Shown here: in pieces, positions 15,596 through 24,166 of the stretch | Layout of the letters: each line of letters begins with the position of its first letter | Numbering within the stretch: the first letter of the stretch is position 1 | From: Gammaproteobacteria bacterium | Lineage (GTDB): Bacteria > Pseudomonadota > Gammaproteobacteria > Steroidobacterales > Steroidobacteraceae | Direction: 5' to 3' | DNA: 64,000 nt | Assembly: GCA_003164785.1 (NCBI GenBank) | Contig: PLUE01000050.1 | Location: 1-64,000 of the forward strand | Program-made: the position numbers and the translations under genes | Notes under the pieces: generated by a model | What the model was told of the DNA's origin: nothing | The model's database searches: none | Seen by the model: only the letters and a program-made list of their open reading frames with translations

Positions 15596-15897
15596 TGGTG
15601 GGCCCGCTCGGACTCGAACCGAGGACCAAGGGATTCACTCGACCCCGCCGTTTCCGGTGGGAGTGGACTATCTCTTCACCCACGTGGGGTGCGGGACGCT
15701 CTAGCCTGTTATCAAGCGCGCTGCAGCGCTCAGGTAGTCTCTGCACCTTCCGGCGGTGTACCGCCGGCTTGGCTCAGGGTTGCCATCGGCCGAGCCGTTA
15801 AGGTTTCCCTGAATTCATCCCGTCCACTTCACACCTCGCGATGTGAAGGCACCATTATTGATGAGTCCCCTGCTCTAACCAACTGAGCTACAGGCCC
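15596..15897 (-). tRNA. tRNA with CAU anticodon, interrupted by a group I intron
   Basis: The 5' exon (15861-15897) supplies the acceptor strand GGGCCTG, the D arm and the anticodon stem through CAU. The 3' exon (15596-15635) starts AATCCCTTGGTC, then a TTCGAGT T-loop, CGGGCCC and encoded ACCA. Joined, they give a standard cloverleaf with seven acceptor pairs. The CAU anticodon could be elongator Met or lysidine-modified Ile2. The C4-G69 and C5-G68 pairs and the AATCCCTTGGTC context favour Ile(CAU), as in the Azoarcus intron-bearing gene, but I cannot settle it. The P4-type integrase lies next to the 3' exon, so this is the probable attachment site. Confidence 0.9.
15636..15860 (-). ncRNA. 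Group I self-splicing intron in the anticodon loop
   Basis: A 225-nt insertion directly after the anticodon U, ending in G before A37, the required U-G splice boundaries. The guide GTG about nine bases inside can pair with exon CAU, leaving the conserved U-G wobble. A P2 hairpin follows (CTTCACA and TGTGAAG). Core elements include TTCAGGGAAACCTTAA, GTGCAGAGACTA (P7 5' strand GACTA, 15735-15739) and AAGAGATAGTCC (P7 3' strand TAGTC, 15666-15670). This closely parallels the small IC3 intron in Azoarcus tRNA-Ile(CAU). There is no homing endonuclease frame. Confidence 0.92.
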
Positions 15898-15957
15898 GAC
15901 GCTGCGCATCCTACCACGCCCGACGGGGCGCCCGCCGTAGGGTATCGTACCGCCGCT

Positions 15958-18489
15958 ATGAGCCGGCTCCCGCTACCTTTCCTACCCATCGACGACGCGC
16001 TGCCCGCGCTCACGCTGGCGTTGCAGGCCCACACCCGGGTGCTGCTCCAAGCTCCACCGGGCGCCGGCAAGAGCACCATCGTCCCGCTGTCCCTCCTGGA
16101 TGCCCCCTGGCGCGCCGGGAAGAAAATCCTGATGCTCGAGCCCCGCCGGCTGGCGGCTCGAGCAGTGGCGAATCGCATGGCTCAATTGCTGGGCGAGCCG
16201 GTGGGTCACACCGTGGGATACCGCACGCGGCTCGAGACCAAGGTCGGACGCGACACCCGCATCGAGGTGGTCACCGAGGGCATTCTCACCCGGATGCTCC
16301 AAGACAATGCCGAGCTGCCGGGATTCGCCATCGTCATTTTCGATGAGTTCCATGAGCGAAGCCTGAATGCCGACCTCGGGTTGGCGCTCTGTCTCGAGAG
16401 CCAGCAGACGCTGCGCGAAGATCTGCGCCTCTTGGTGATGTCGGCGACTCTGGACCTGCAACCGCTCGCCCGACTCCTTGAAGCCCCCATCGTCAGTTCC
16501 GCGGGCCGCGCCTTCGACGTGGAGACGCACTACGTCGCGCGCCGCGCCGACCTCCATCTTGAGTTGCAGATGGCCCAGGTAATTCGCAACGCCTTGAATG
16601 CCCACGACGGCGACGTCCTGTGTTTTCTGCCGGGCGCCTCGGAAATCAGCCGCGTCCAACGCAATCTCGAGTCAGCCGGACTGGAGCCGGGCGTCAGCGT
16701 GCTGCCGTTGTTCGGCGATCTTGCCGGGGCCGCGCAGGACGCCGCCCTGGCCCCGGCGCCCCCCGGCAGGCGCAAGATCGTCCTGGCCACCACCATCGCC
16801 GAGACCAGCCTCACCATCGAAGGGATCCGGGTGGTGGTGGACTCGGGATTGCGGCGCTACGCCGAATTCGACGCCGCCACGGGCATGAGCCGGCTGGTGA
16901 CGGGAAAAGTTTCGCAGGCCGCTGCCGATCAGCGTCGCGGTCGAGCCGGACGTATAAGTGCAGGATGGTGCTATCGGCTATGGTCCGAGGGCACTCAAAC
17001 CTCGCTGGCGGCGCAGACGGCGCCCGAAATCGCCCACGCGGACCTGGCACCCTTGGCGTTGGAACTCAGCTGCTGGGGGACGGCCGACGCGGCGAGCCTG
17101 CGCTGGTTGGATCCCCCTCCCGCGGCGCCGCTGGCGCAGGCCCGCGATCTGTTGCGCCAGCTGGATGCCATCGATTCCGCCGGACGCGTCACCCCGCATG
17201 GACGCGAACTCGCCCGGGTCGGCGCGCACCCGCGCCTGGCTCACATGCTCGTCAAATCCCGTGCGCTGGGCGCGCCGCGCCTGGGCTGCGATCTCGCCGC
17301 CATTTTGAGCGAACGCGATATCCTGCGAGCCACGTTCGGCGCTCGGGATGTCGACCTGCGCCTGCGGGTCAGCGCCTTGCGGGGCGACACCCGCGGCCTG
17401 CCCACCGGCATCAGTGTCGACACCCGCGCACTCACGCAGGCGGCCCGCAGCTCGGGCAGCTGGCAGCGGGAATTCTCACGCGGCTCCCCCGACACCGAGG
17501 ACCCGCACGATGCCACCGGCAAGCTGTTGGCGCTGGCCTACCCGGACCGCATCGGCAGGTCGCGGGGCGAGGGTGGCCGTTATGTGCTCGCCAATGGACG
17601 GGGTGCCCGATTCGGCGAGCCGCAGGCGCTGTCGAAATCCGAGTTCATCGTGGCCGCCGAACTCGACGGTGCGGAGCGCGAGGCGCGCATTTTTCTCGCG
17701 GCGCCCCTGACGCTCGGCGACATCGAGCAGCTGTTCGCCGCCCACATCACCGAGACCGCCGAGATCGGCTGGGACGACCGCGAGCAACTCGTGCGCGCCC
17801 GCCGCGAACGGCGCCTAGGCGCACTCGTCCTCGACTCCAGCGACTTGCGCAATCCCGATGCAGACGCCATGCAGCGCGCAGCGCTCGACGGCCTGCGTCA
17901 GCTCGGACTGGCGGCGCTGCCGTGGACGACCGAATTGGGGCAATGGCGTGCGCGGGTGGCGCTGATGCTCAAATACGCCGTGCCGGCCCCCGATCCCTGG
18001 CCCGATCTCAGCGACGCCGCCTTGTCGGCGACGCTGGCGGATTGGGCGCCACCGTGGATCGTGGGATTTTCACGTCGCGACCACTTCTCCCGGATGGACT
18101 TGGGCAACGCGCTGCGATCCCGCCTGACCTACCCCCAAAACACCATTCTGGAGCGCGAGGCACCGACGCATTATGTCGTCCCCAGCGGCTCCCGGATTCC
18201 CATCGACTATCGGGACGGTGACATACCCACCCTGTCGGTCCGGCTGCAGGAGATGTTCGGTCTGCACGAGACGCCCACCGTCGCCGGCGGAAAACTCCCG
18301 CTGCTGCTGAAACTGCTCTCGCCCGCGCATCGCCCGGTGCAGATCACCCGCGACCTTGTGAGTTTTTGGGAGCGTGGTTACCACGAGGTCAAAAAAGACC
18401 TCAAGGGCCGCTACCCGAAACACTACTGGCCGGATGATCCGTATACCGCCGCGCCCACGGCGCGCCGCTCGCGGCCCCGGCCGCCGTAA
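15958..18489 (+). CDS. hrpB: ATP-dependent RNA helicase HrpB
   Basis: An 843-residue DEAH/RHA-type helicase of normal HrpB length. Visible motifs: Walker A APPGAGKST (33-40), DEFHERS near 128-134, SAT (MSATLDL), and QRRGRAGR of motif VI. The HrpB-specific C-terminal domain ends with KKDLKGRYPKHYWPDDP, where MRRPW-type endings are usual in the family. It unwinds RNA in an ATP-dependent manner; its cellular role in bacteria is poorly defined. The start lies 61 bases from the divergent tRNA gene, so both promoters share that gap. It marks the beginning of the chromosomal segment. Confidence 0.96.
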   Translation: MSRLPLPFLPIDDALPALTLALQAHTRVLLQAPPGAGKSTIVPLSLLDAPWRAGKKILMLEPRRLAARAVANRMAQLLGEPVGHTVGYRTRLETKVGRDTRIEVVTEGILTRMLQDNAELPGFAIVIFDEFHERSLNADLGLALCLESQQTLREDLRLLVMSATLDLQPLARLLEAPIVSSAGRAFDVETHYVARRADLHLELQMAQVIRNALNAHDGDVLCFLPGASEISRVQRNLESAGLEPGVSVLPLFGDLAGAAQDAALAPAPPGRRKIVLATTIAETSLTIEGIRVVVDSGLRRYAEFDAATGMSRLVTGKVSQAAADQRRGRAGRISAGWCYRLWSEGTQTSLAAQTAPEIAHADLAPLALELSCWGTADAASLRWLDPPPAAPLAQARDLLRQLDAIDSAGRVTPHGRELARVGAHPRLAHMLVKSRALGAPRLGCDLAAILSERDILRATFGARDVDLRLRVSALRGDTRGLPTGISVDTRALTQAARSSGSWQREFSRGSPDTEDPHDATGKLLALAYPDRIGRSRGEGGRYVLANGRGARFGEPQALSKSEFIVAAELDGAEREARIFLAAPLTLGDIEQLFAAHITETAEIGWDDREQLVRARRERRLGALVLDSSDLRNPDADAMQRAALDGLRQLGLAALPWTTELGQWRARVALMLKYAVPAPDPWPDLSDAALSATLADWAPPWIVGFSRRDHFSRMDLGNALRSRLTYPQNTILEREAPTHYVVPSGSRIPIDYRDGDIPTLSVRLQEMFGLHETPTVAGGKLPLLLKLLSPAHRPVQITRDLVSFWERGYHEVKKDLKGRYPKHYWPDDPYTAAPTARRSRPRPP

Positions 18490-18626
18490 GATGCTGGGCG
18501 ACTGCATCCAGATGGGCTTCCCACCCGAATACCTCAGCGAACATCACCATGGCATCCAAAACATTCTTCAAGATCCTGTTCGCGAAGCCGGCCAAGGACT
18601 GAAACCCTTGGAACCCGCCTCGGTCG

Positions 18627-19676
18627 CTAGCCGCGGCATCCATGCACGCACCGATCGCGCTCGATCTGCAACGTCGCATGATCGATGCGAAAGCGCTGCT
18701 TGAGGTTCGGCGTCAACGAGCCGAGCAAGGCGTCATCAGCCTCGCGGTCGGGCACGACCAGGTGCGCGGTCAGCGCCACGCTCGTGGTGCTCAGCGCCCA
18801 AATGTGCAGGTCGTGAACGTCGGTCACTCCTTGCTGACCGGACAGAAACGACAAGATGGCGGTCGAGTTGACGCCCTCCGGCACCGCGTCGAGCGACAGA
18901 TTGATGGAATCGCGCAGCAGACTCCAGGTGCTCACCAAAATGATCGCGACGATCACGATGCTCACCGCCGGATCCAGCCAATTCCAGCCGGTGTACACGA
19001 TGAGCGCGCCGGACACGAGCACGCCTGCGGAAATCGCCGCATCGCCCAACATGTGAATGAACGCGCTTCGTCGATTCAAGTCGTCGTGGCTGCCACCGTG
19101 CAGCAACCACGCGCTGACCCCGTTCAGAACGATGCCGATGGCCGCAACACCCATGACCGTGGTCCCCGCCACGGCCGGTGGTGACGCGAGACGCATCGCC
19201 GCCTCCCAAGCGATCGCACCACAGGCCACGAGCAGCAACACGGCGTTGGTCAGTGCGGCGAGCACGGACGAGCGGCCCAACCCATAGGTGAATTTCCCGC
19301 CCGGCGGCCGGCGGGTCAGGACGATCGCAGTCCATGCGCAGATCAATCCCAACACGTCGCCCAAGTTGTGCCCGGCGTCCGCGATGAGCGCCACCGAATT
19401 CGACAGAAAGCCAAACCCACTTTCGATGACGACGAAAATCAGATTGAGCACCACGGCCAAGCCCATGCGCTTGTTGATGCCCTCGGCCGTCAGCGCATGA
19501 CTGTGGCCATGGCCATGAGCATGCCCGTGGGCATGGCCATGATGCGCGTGGTCATCCACGGGTGATTCGCCATGCCCGTGGGCTTCGTGCCCATGCTCAT
19601 GGTCGTGCGCCTCGTACTCATGGTCGTGCGCCTCGTGCTCGTGCTTCGAGTGTCCGCCGTGGTCGCTATGTTCCAT
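18627..19676 (-). CDS. CDF-family divalent cation exporter with His-rich N-terminus
   Basis: A 349-residue cation diffusion facilitator (CzcD/ZitB type), which exports Zn, Co or related ions in exchange for protons. Six membrane helices span about residues 70-270, with the metal-site motifs ALIADAGHNLGD and AFIHMLGDAAIS (HxxxD). The cytoplasmic ferredoxin-like domain follows (VTDVHDLHIWALSTTSVALTAHLVV). The first 63 residues contain more than 20 His in Asp/Glu/Gly-rich repeats, a metal-sensing or buffering tail. It starts one base after the MFS exporter gene, so the two form an operon. Confidence 0.95.
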   Translation of the reverse strand: MEHSDHGGHSKHEHEAHDHEYEAHDHEHGHEAHGHGESPVDDHAHHGHAHGHAHGHGHSHALTAEGINKRMGLAVVLNLIFVVIESGFGFLSNSVALIADAGHNLGDVLGLICAWTAIVLTRRPPGGKFTYGLGRSSVLAALTNAVLLLVACGAIAWEAAMRLASPPAVAGTTVMGVAAIGIVLNGVSAWLLHGGSHDDLNRRSAFIHMLGDAAISAGVLVSGALIVYTGWNWLDPAVSIVIVAIILVSTWSLLRDSINLSLDAVPEGVNSTAILSFLSGQQGVTDVHDLHIWALSTTSVALTAHLVVPDREADDALLGSLTPNLKQRFRIDHATLQIERDRCVHGCRG

Positions 19677-19677
19677 T

Positions 19678-21024
19678 CTATGAATGATCCTTGAGCTGAT
19701 CGAAACTCTGCAGGCGGCGCAGTCGCGGAAACAACGCGCCTGCCCACAGAGCCGTGACCGCCAATGTTACTACGCCGCCCACCACGATGGCCGGCACCAG
19801 CCCGAACCAGGCAGCCGTAAGGCCCGATTCGAACTCGCCCAACTCGTTGGACGCCCCGATGAACACGGAGTTCACCGCGCTCACGCGGCCGCGAATCTCG
19901 TCCGGGGTCTCCAACTGGACCAGCAAATGGCGAATATACACGCTCACCATGTCGCCGCCGCCCATCAGCACCAGAGCCAGGAATGCCACCCAAAACCGAT
20001 CGGTCAGCCCGAATACCACGGTCGCCAGGCCAAACAATGCCACCCCGCCGAACATCTGGACCCCCACCCGGCGTGTGACCGGGCGCCAGGTCAGCCACAA
20101 TGCGGTGAGGCCCGCACCGACGCCAGGGGCCGCCCGCAGATAGCCGAATACCTCCGGGCCCGCGTGCAGCACATCCTTGGTGAAGGCCGGCAACAGCGCG
20201 GTCGCTCCGCCGAACAATACCGCAAACAAATCGAGCGAAATGGCACCCAGTACCGGTTTTCGACGCCACACGAAGCGCAGTCCCTCGAGCAGACTGTCCC
20301 AGGTTGCCGCGGTGCGCTCGAAGGCGGCACGCCGCGCCGTGATGAACAGCATCATCGCCAACGAAGCGGCCAACATCGTGCCGGCGACGCCGTAAACCCA
20401 GGCGGCCCCGCCCTGGACTCCATGCATCGTTTCGCCGAACGCGTACACAACCCCACCGATGCTGGGCCCCACGATGGTCGCCACCTGGAAGGTCGAGGAA
20501 CTCACCGCGATCGCGTTGCCGAGTGTCGCCACGGGAACGATGTTGGGCACGAAGGATTGGGCGGCGGGCGTCTGGAATGCCCGCGCCATGCCCAGGAAGG
20601 CCAGCACGAGGTAGATCGGCCAGACCACCGCGATCTTGGCCAGGGCAAAACCCAACAGCAGGGCCGCGCAGAGCGAATACACCGACAAGCACAGGACGAT
20701 GATCCAGCGGCGGTCGAACTGGTCGGCCGCATGACCCGCAAACAGCGACAGACACAGGAATGGAACGAACTGCGAAAGCCCGATCAAGCCAAGATCGAGC
20801 ACGCGGCCGGTGATGTGATACACCTGCCAGCCCACCGCGATGATCAGCATTTGCGTCGCAACGGACGCGAGGAATCGCCCGCACAGATACAGGGTGAAAT
20901 CGCGGTGCTGCAATACCGCGAATCCACGCGTGACGGTGAAACTCAAAGCCGGGGAGCGCTCAACGACGCAGGCTCGTCTTGGGACGACGAGGGAGGCAAC
21001 GGCGATGGATCCATAGCGATACAC
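19678..21024 (-). CDS. MFS exporter (MFS_3 / EntS-like)
   Basis: A 448-residue, twelve-helix major facilitator. The segment FAVLQHRDFTLYLCGRFLASVATQM near residues 35-60, followed by ADQFDRRWII, is typical of the MFS_3 group (EntS and related drug or siderophore exporters). The family's usual start corresponds to about residue 28, so the first 25 residues may not be translated, but no better ATG is evident. It is cotranscribed with the downstream CDF exporter. The substrate is not predictable. Confidence 0.85.
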   Translation of the reverse strand: MYRYGSIAVASLVVPRRACVVERSPALSFTVTRGFAVLQHRDFTLYLCGRFLASVATQMLIIAVGWQVYHITGRVLDLGLIGLSQFVPFLCLSLFAGHAADQFDRRWIIVLCLSVYSLCAALLLGFALAKIAVVWPIYLVLAFLGMARAFQTPAAQSFVPNIVPVATLGNAIAVSSSTFQVATIVGPSIGGVVYAFGETMHGVQGGAAWVYGVAGTMLAASLAMMLFITARRAAFERTAATWDSLLEGLRFVWRRKPVLGAISLDLFAVLFGGATALLPAFTKDVLHAGPEVFGYLRAAPGVGAGLTALWLTWRPVTRRVGVQMFGGVALFGLATVVFGLTDRFWVAFLALVLMGGGDMVSVYIRHLLVQLETPDEIRGRVSAVNSVFIGASNELGEFESGLTAAWFGLVPAIVVGGVVTLAVTALWAGALFPRLRRLQSFDQLKDHS

Positions 21025-21072
21025 GGAGATTAGGCACGGCCTTTCTATTGTAGTCTGGAACCCGGCCGACGA

Positions 21073-21447
21073 TCATCCGCCGTCGCACTGGTCGCCCCAG
21101 ACGGCCCGGGGCAACGATTCGAGCATCAACAGGTCGTAAATGGCCAGCGTGTCGACCATCGCGCGAATGTCCGCCGCGATCGCGCCGGGTTCTCCGCCGA
21201 ATTCCCGGCAAAGCAATTCCACCGCCGCGCTCAGCAGCACCGGCTGCGCGAGCACCTCCCAGAGCCGCAGGCCGATGTCGTCCAACATCACGCATTGTCC
21301 GTGCCCCGCGTTCATGACCAGGAATGTACCCGGCGCGCCGGCCGCGCAGACCGCATCGGAATGGCGACGGATTGTCACGTCCCGGCAGGGAGCGCTCGCG
21401 ACCGGCCGCCGGGCACGCGGCGGGGCTGAGATGCGGGGCGGCGCCAC
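21073..21447 (-). CDS. PqqD-like protein
   Basis: A 124-residue protein whose residues 40-110 (GTFLVMNAGHGQCVMLDDIGLRLWEVLAQPV, LLCREFGGEPGAIAADIRAMVDTLAIYDLL) fit the PqqD fold, a small winged-helix module that presents precursor peptides to modifying enzymes. No precursor peptide, radical SAM enzyme or lasso cyclase gene is visible nearby, so it is an orphan here. The N-terminus is Pro/Arg-rich and the start uncertain. It lies 13 bases downstream of the sigma factor gene and is probably cotranscribed. Confidence 0.7.
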   Translation of the reverse strand: MAPPRISAPPRARRPVASAPCRDVTIRRHSDAVCAAGAPGTFLVMNAGHGQCVMLDDIGLRLWEVLAQPVLLSAAVELLCREFGGEPGAIAADIRAMVDTLAIYDLLMLESLPRAVWGDQCDGG

Positions 21448-21460
21448 GACGAGCAGCGTG

Positions 21461-21925
21461 TCATTCGCCGTCTGCCGCTATCGCCGCGTGCGCGCGGGCA
21501 ATGTGTCGGTCGACCGAGATGACCGCGATTCCTAGATGCAGTGCGATCTCGACGTGGGTATAGCCGAACAGATGCGCGAAGAAAATCTCCCGCGTGCGCG
21601 GATTCAGGGCCTGCAGAAATGCGCTGATGTTGTCCAAGTTTTGCTGCGCATCGAGCGCTTGCTCCGGCGTGGGCCCGGCCGCGATCAGCGGTACGTGCCG
21701 ATCGAGCTGCTCGATGGGACAGGCATGTATCCGCTTCGAGCGCTGACGCAGCAGTTCGCGTCGCGACAGATCCCGCAGGGTCCGCCGCAGGAATCTGCCG
21801 GGATCGCCGGGCCCCTCATGTCGCAGGTATCGGCATAGATGCAGCATGGCATCCTGAGCGAGATCCTCGGCGTCGGCGGGAGTTCGGGCCTTGCCTCTCG
21901 CCCATTTCGAGATTTCGATGCGCAT
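21461..21925 (-). CDS. ECF RNA polymerase sigma factor
   Basis: A 154-residue ECF sigma factor. Region 2 is represented by AEDLAQDAMLHLCRYL and GRFLRRTLRDLSRRELLRQRSKR, and region 4 by LQALNPRTREIFFAHLFGYTHVEIALHLGIAVISVDRHIARA. The N-terminus is a little short for region 2.1, and a TGA lies two codons before the ATG, which rules out an in-frame extension. FecI-like region 4 sequence suggests control of an envelope or iron-type regulon, but no FecR-like anti-sigma gene is adjacent. Confidence 0.88.
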   Translation of the reverse strand: MRIEISKWARGKARTPADAEDLAQDAMLHLCRYLRHEGPGDPGRFLRRTLRDLSRRELLRQRSKRIHACPIEQLDRHVPLIAAGPTPEQALDAQQNLDNISAFLQALNPRTREIFFAHLFGYTHVEIALHLGIAVISVDRHIARAHAAIAADGE

Positions 21926-22034
21926 GCATCAAGAAGACGTTTCTTGGTGGAAAATTGGTCAGGCGCACCCGCTATTTTTGCGGCAATGCGGGACCGGTGC
22001 TGCCGCCCGAGGCGGCAGTCTGGGCTCAGCCGCG

Positions 22035-22985
22035 CTACTGGCCCCGCCGCAGCAGCCGATCGATGGCCAGTCGCGCCGGCGCGGAGGGCTGAGCGCCCAC
22101 CTTCGTCACCGACAAGGCGGCTGCCGCATTGGCAAAGCGCACCGCATCCGGCAGCGCATCGCCCTCGGCCAGCGCCACCGCCAACGCCCCGTTGAACACA
22201 TCGCCCGCCGCGGTCGTGTCCACCGCCTTCACCTTGAAGCCGGGCACGAGCTGCTGGCCGTGGTCGTCGGCAAGAAAGGCGCCGCGAGAGCCCAACGTGA
22301 TGATCACGGTCTTCACGCCACGCGCGCGCAGCCGGGCGCATGCCTTGGCCGCGGACGCATCGTTGCTCACCTTGATGCCCGTCAGCAGTTCCGCCTCGGT
22401 CTCATTGGGTGTCAGGATGGAGACCCATTTGAGCAGCGAGTCGGGCAGCGGCTGCGCCGGCGCAGGATTCAGGATCATCGGTACGCCAAAGTGTCCGGCG
22501 ATGTCGGCCGCCACCTCGACCGTATCCATCGGCGTTTCCAACTGAATGAGAAGAAGCGCCGCGGAGCGAATGGCGGCGGAGGCCCTTTCGATGTCGGCGG
22601 TCGTGAGCCGGGCATTCGCGCCGCTCGCGACCGCGATGCTGTTCTCCCCATCCTCGGCGACGAAGATGAGCGCCACACCCGAGGGAACCCGGCTGTCGCG
22701 ACGAACATGCTTCACATCGATGCCATGACGCTCGTAACCGGCGATGGCGTCGTCGCCGAATGTATCCTTCCCGACACGCCCGACGAAAATCACCCGTCCA
22801 CCCGCCCGCGCGGCACCCACCGCTTGATTCGCGCCTTTGCCGCCCGCGGCGGTGAGGAATTCACCACCCAGCAGCGTTTCACCCGGACGGGGTAGGCGCG
22901 GCAGGCGCACGATCATGTCGGTGTTCGAACTACCGACCACCACGATCGATTTCTTGCGGACGGTACCGTCAGAATTTAGAGGCAA
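22035..22985 (-). CDS. rbsK: Ribokinase (PfkB family)
   Basis: A 316-residue sugar kinase. Diagnostic elements are the N-terminal VVVGSSNTDMIVRLPRLPRPGET, the substrate-binding GGKGANQAVGAAR and the C-terminal anion-hole and catalytic motif DTTAAGDVFNGALAV, in which the Asp is the base. It should phosphorylate ribose or a related sugar at the terminal carbon. The start overlaps the end of the degraded sugar permease gene by 17 bases, so it is in the same leftward unit as the permease and agaS remnants. Confidence 0.92.
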   Translation of the reverse strand: MPLNSDGTVRKKSIVVVGSSNTDMIVRLPRLPRPGETLLGGEFLTAAGGKGANQAVGAARAGGRVIFVGRVGKDTFGDDAIAGYERHGIDVKHVRRDSRVPSGVALIFVAEDGENSIAVASGANARLTTADIERASAAIRSAALLLIQLETPMDTVEVAADIAGHFGVPMILNPAPAQPLPDSLLKWVSILTPNETEAELLTGIKVSNDASAAKACARLRARGVKTVIITLGSRGAFLADDHGQQLVPGFKVKAVDTTAAGDVFNGALAVALAEGDALPDAVRFANAAAALSVTKVGAQPSAPARLAIDRLLRRGQ

Positions 22986-23442
22986 TCAAGACCCCCAAGC
23001 CCAGCAGATAGAATACGAACATCGCCGCCAGCAGCGACGGATTGCCTTCTGGTTTCACCGCATACGTCGTGAATACCCCGATGACGAGCGCAAGGCCGAT
23101 CCCAACGGGAAACGCGACGGCCATGCCGGCGATATCGATCGCCGCGACCAGCAAAATGTTGGCAAGGTTGAAGATGACGCCGCCGAGAAATGCCGAACCG
23201 AGCCATTGCCGCTCGGCCTGCAGAAGATCCACGATAAAGCCACGTCCGCCGCTGCCGCGGCTGCCCAACGTGAACGCGAGCGCCAGCGAGAACAGAAACA
23301 CGCCGATCGCGTAATCCCAATAGAACAATTGGAACCGCCATTCCTTGCTGGCCAGCTTCTGCGTGTTGGCCCAGGAACCCCAGCACAGCATCGTGACGAC
23401 GCAGGAGGCGACGGCCAGCGGATAAGACTCGATGATGAACAT
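22969..23442 (-). pseudogene. GRP/RhaT-type sugar permease with an internal deletion
   Basis: A 157-residue frame. The first 130 residues match the N-terminal half of ten-helix GRP-type sugar permeases (MFIIESYPLAVASCVVTMLCWGSWANTQKL, FYWDYAIGV). The last 25 (LLAAMFVFYLLGLGVLIAS) match my memory of that family's extreme C-terminus. Full-length members have about 340 residues, so roughly 180 internal residues have been lost in frame. The remaining four or five helices are unlikely to transport. It lies between ribokinase and the agaS remnant, in a decaying sugar locus. Confidence 0.6.
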
Positions 23443-23498
23443 ACGTCCGCTCCAGCATGACGCCGCGGCTTTGGGCTGCGATGACCCGCAAAAGTCGA

Positions 23499-23865
23499 CT
23501 AGAGTAGCGCTCGCGCGTGCATGGCCACAAGATGCGGCGCGCGGCCGCGGCGCGTGTAGTGATCATTGCCGAGCATCACCACCACGAGCGACTGCGCGTT
23601 GACGATCGTCTTCGGGCCGTGCCGAAAGCCCAGCGGGGTGTCCGAAATCGCCACCACCTGCCCGTCGCTGAGTTCGAGCGTTTTCAGCGCCGCTTCGCGC
23701 GCCAAGCCCTTGAGCGCGTTGCTGCCCAGATACACGATGCGCTCGAAGCGGTCGCGCACCGCGATGCACGCGCGCCCAGATCGCCGGCTGCTGCGAGATC
23801 TCAGTCGCCGTCGAGTAACCGCCCGACTGCTCCAAGACTTCCTGCGAAATTCCAAGATGATTCAT
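23499..23865 (-). pseudogene. agaS: Degraded agaS (SIS-domain aminosugar isomerase/deaminase)
   Basis: One frame begins at 23865 with MNHLGISQEVLEQSGGYSTA and TEISQQPAIWARV, typical of AgaS N-termini. It then loses sense, while another frame carries a C-terminal piece (RFERIVYLGSNALKGLAREA, LSDGQVVAISDTPLGFRHGPKTIVN). AgaS normally has about 380 residues; only some 120 codons remain, in two frames, so the gene has suffered a large deletion and a frameshift. Intact AgaS acts in N-acetylgalactosamine or galactosamine catabolism. Confidence 0.75.
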
Positions 23866-23949
23866 GATGTACCTATAACGGGACCGTTGCGTTAGGCCGC
23901 GTCACGCAACCGCGACCGACGCAGCGAACGCGGCGCCGCCGAGATCCCA

Positions 23950-24030
23950 AAAACGAAAGAAAAAGATAGAAATATTACAATATTAACTTTCTTATTCCTT
24001 CATATAATCTTATTATTACTTTCGATAATG
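23950..24030. promoter_or_regulatory. AT-rich divergent promoter with repeated CTTTC boxes
   Basis: This segment is sharply richer in A and T than its surroundings and separates agaS from the divergent DeoR-type gene. It contains several CTTTC or GAAAG boxes: GAAAGAAAAAGATAGAAA around 23953-23972, AACTTTCTTATT around 23986-23996 and TACTTTCGATAAT around 24018-24030. Tandem TTTC-type boxes are the described operator style of AgaR/DeoR repressors, so this is probably the autoregulated control region of the locus. Confidence 0.6.
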
Positions 24031-24166
24031 TCAATCACCCCGTTACACCGCTGCCCGACCGATGAATCTGAAGCCGACGGATTCCTTTCTTCTCACCCGC
24101 GAGAAAGAGAGAGAATGCCGACGATGGACTTCAATCTACCTGGGCAAAATGCTGCATAGTCAGGAC

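Noticed and set aside
14241-15746. A longer integrase reaching into the tRNA gene
   Set aside because: The extra N-terminal residues are translated tRNA and intron sequence; homologues begin at the ATG at 15431.
16620-18221. A 533-codon rightward frame within hrpB
   Set aside because: It lies in another frame of a clear helicase gene and reads as Arg/Gly/Pro-rich with no domain.
19684-21033. A 449-codon rightward frame opposite the MFS exporter
   Set aside because: The leftward frame encodes an obvious twelve-helix transporter; the opposite frame is Gln/His/Arg-rich without a fold.
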